Below are positions 18,885 through 19,304 of a stretch of DNA of 19,304 nucleotides, one piece after another. Source of the DNA: Brachionus plicatilis (lineage: Eukaryota > Rotifera > Eurotatoria > Ploima > Brachionidae); the NCBI GenBank assembly GCA_010279815.1, contig QEOQ01000602.1, positions 371,853 through 391,156 on the forward strand, given 5' to 3'. Under the pieces are notes generated by a model that worked only from the letters and a program-made list of their open reading frames with translations, was not told the DNA's origin and did not search any database. The translations under genes were made by a program, and so were the position numbers. How positions within the stretch are numbered: position 1 is the first letter of the stretch; every line of letters begins with the position of its first letter.

Positions 18885-19304
18885 GAAACAAATTTTGGTC
18901 AAATTTCATTAATAAAAAAGGGAAAAACCCAAAATCTAGTAAACCGTTTTGGAATAAGATAAACAAATTTAGAAAATCAAAATCATATTACAAAATTAAT
19001 AAACTTGAGTATAAAAATAGCATTTTTGACTCAGAAATCGATATAGGTAACTACTTTGGTGAAATTCTTAAAGATACATCCAATAAGTGTTACAAGTTGT
19101 TTTGGAAAATTACTCGAAAGAATAGTTTACAATAGACTTTATTCATATGTTTAAAATAATAAAATATTAGCAAATGAACAATCTGGCTTTAGACGATTAA
19201 GGAAGACTGCAGACAACCTTATCTTTTTGATTCAAAAAATATCTGAGTCTTTTTGCAGATCTAAAAATGTGTGCGATCTCTTTTTTGATATTTCTAAGGC
19301 ATTT
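18885..19304 (+). mobile_element. Decayed non-LTR retrotransposon (Jockey-like), cut by the window edge
   Basis: The first part (about 18885-19080) reads KPFWNKINKFRKSKSYYKIN and SEIDIGNYFGEILKDTSN, typical of the linker between endonuclease and RT. From 19083 another frame reads ISVTSCFGKLLERIVYNRLY, a stop at about 19152, then NEQSGFRRLRKTADNL and CDLFFDISKAF at the last base, which is RT up to motif A (the catalytic Asp is in FFDISKAF). Sequence between DTSN and ISVTS is shorter than normal, so there is a deletion, and with the stop the copy is dead. It is in the opposite orientation to the 14785-16064 copy and clearly a different family. The 5' end is truncated; the endonuclease is absent. 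Confidence 0.85.

Overview
The window is a very AT-rich, intron-bearing animal nuclear sequence. Metazoan character rests on a type II (delta/eta-class) diacylglycerol kinase, a Ly6/uPAR-domain gene, introns of 49-60 nt with GT..AG ends, AATAAA signals and several dead non-LTR retrotransposons. The WD-repeat wording (LAVLQNGDLASGS..TIKIW) together with base composition and tiny introns reminds me of monogonont rotifers such as Brachionus. That species guess comes from memory and is not proven.

Layout. 1-860: decayed reverse-transcriptase (RT) relic on the + strand. 860-3290: AT-rich spacer with one foldback repeat and a possible C-terminal exon of an unknown + strand gene ending at 2135. 3291-5959 (minus): five exons of the DGK gene (end of a PH domain, two complete C1 zinc fingers, start of the kinase domain); the rest of the kinase is not visible and must lie beyond the left edge or be lost. 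The 1.7-kb DGK intron carries a 61-bp repeat family. 5960-6330: less AT-rich upstream/5' region of DGK. 6330-12600: gene-poor repeat territory with a ~145-bp tandem array and a ~160-bp inverted repeat. 12739-13446 (+): single-exon EF-hand protein with a TATA box and an RFX X-box-like site just upstream, suggesting a ciliary gene. 14360-16231 (+): WD-repeat gene split by a 5'-truncated, antisense LINE (14785-16064) with a (TTA)n tail. 16553-16861: foldback/MITE-like element. 17708-18129 (+): three-exon Ly6-like gene with predicted signal peptide and GPI-type tail. 18885-19304 (+): another decayed LINE running off the right edge.

The genes do not form an operon or pathway; they look like independent genes separated by transposon debris. 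I found no convincing new multi-gene system. The strongest observations are the precisely dissected LINE insertion in the WD gene, the X-box in front of the EF-hand gene, and the composite tandem/inverted repeat block at 7.0-9.8 kb.
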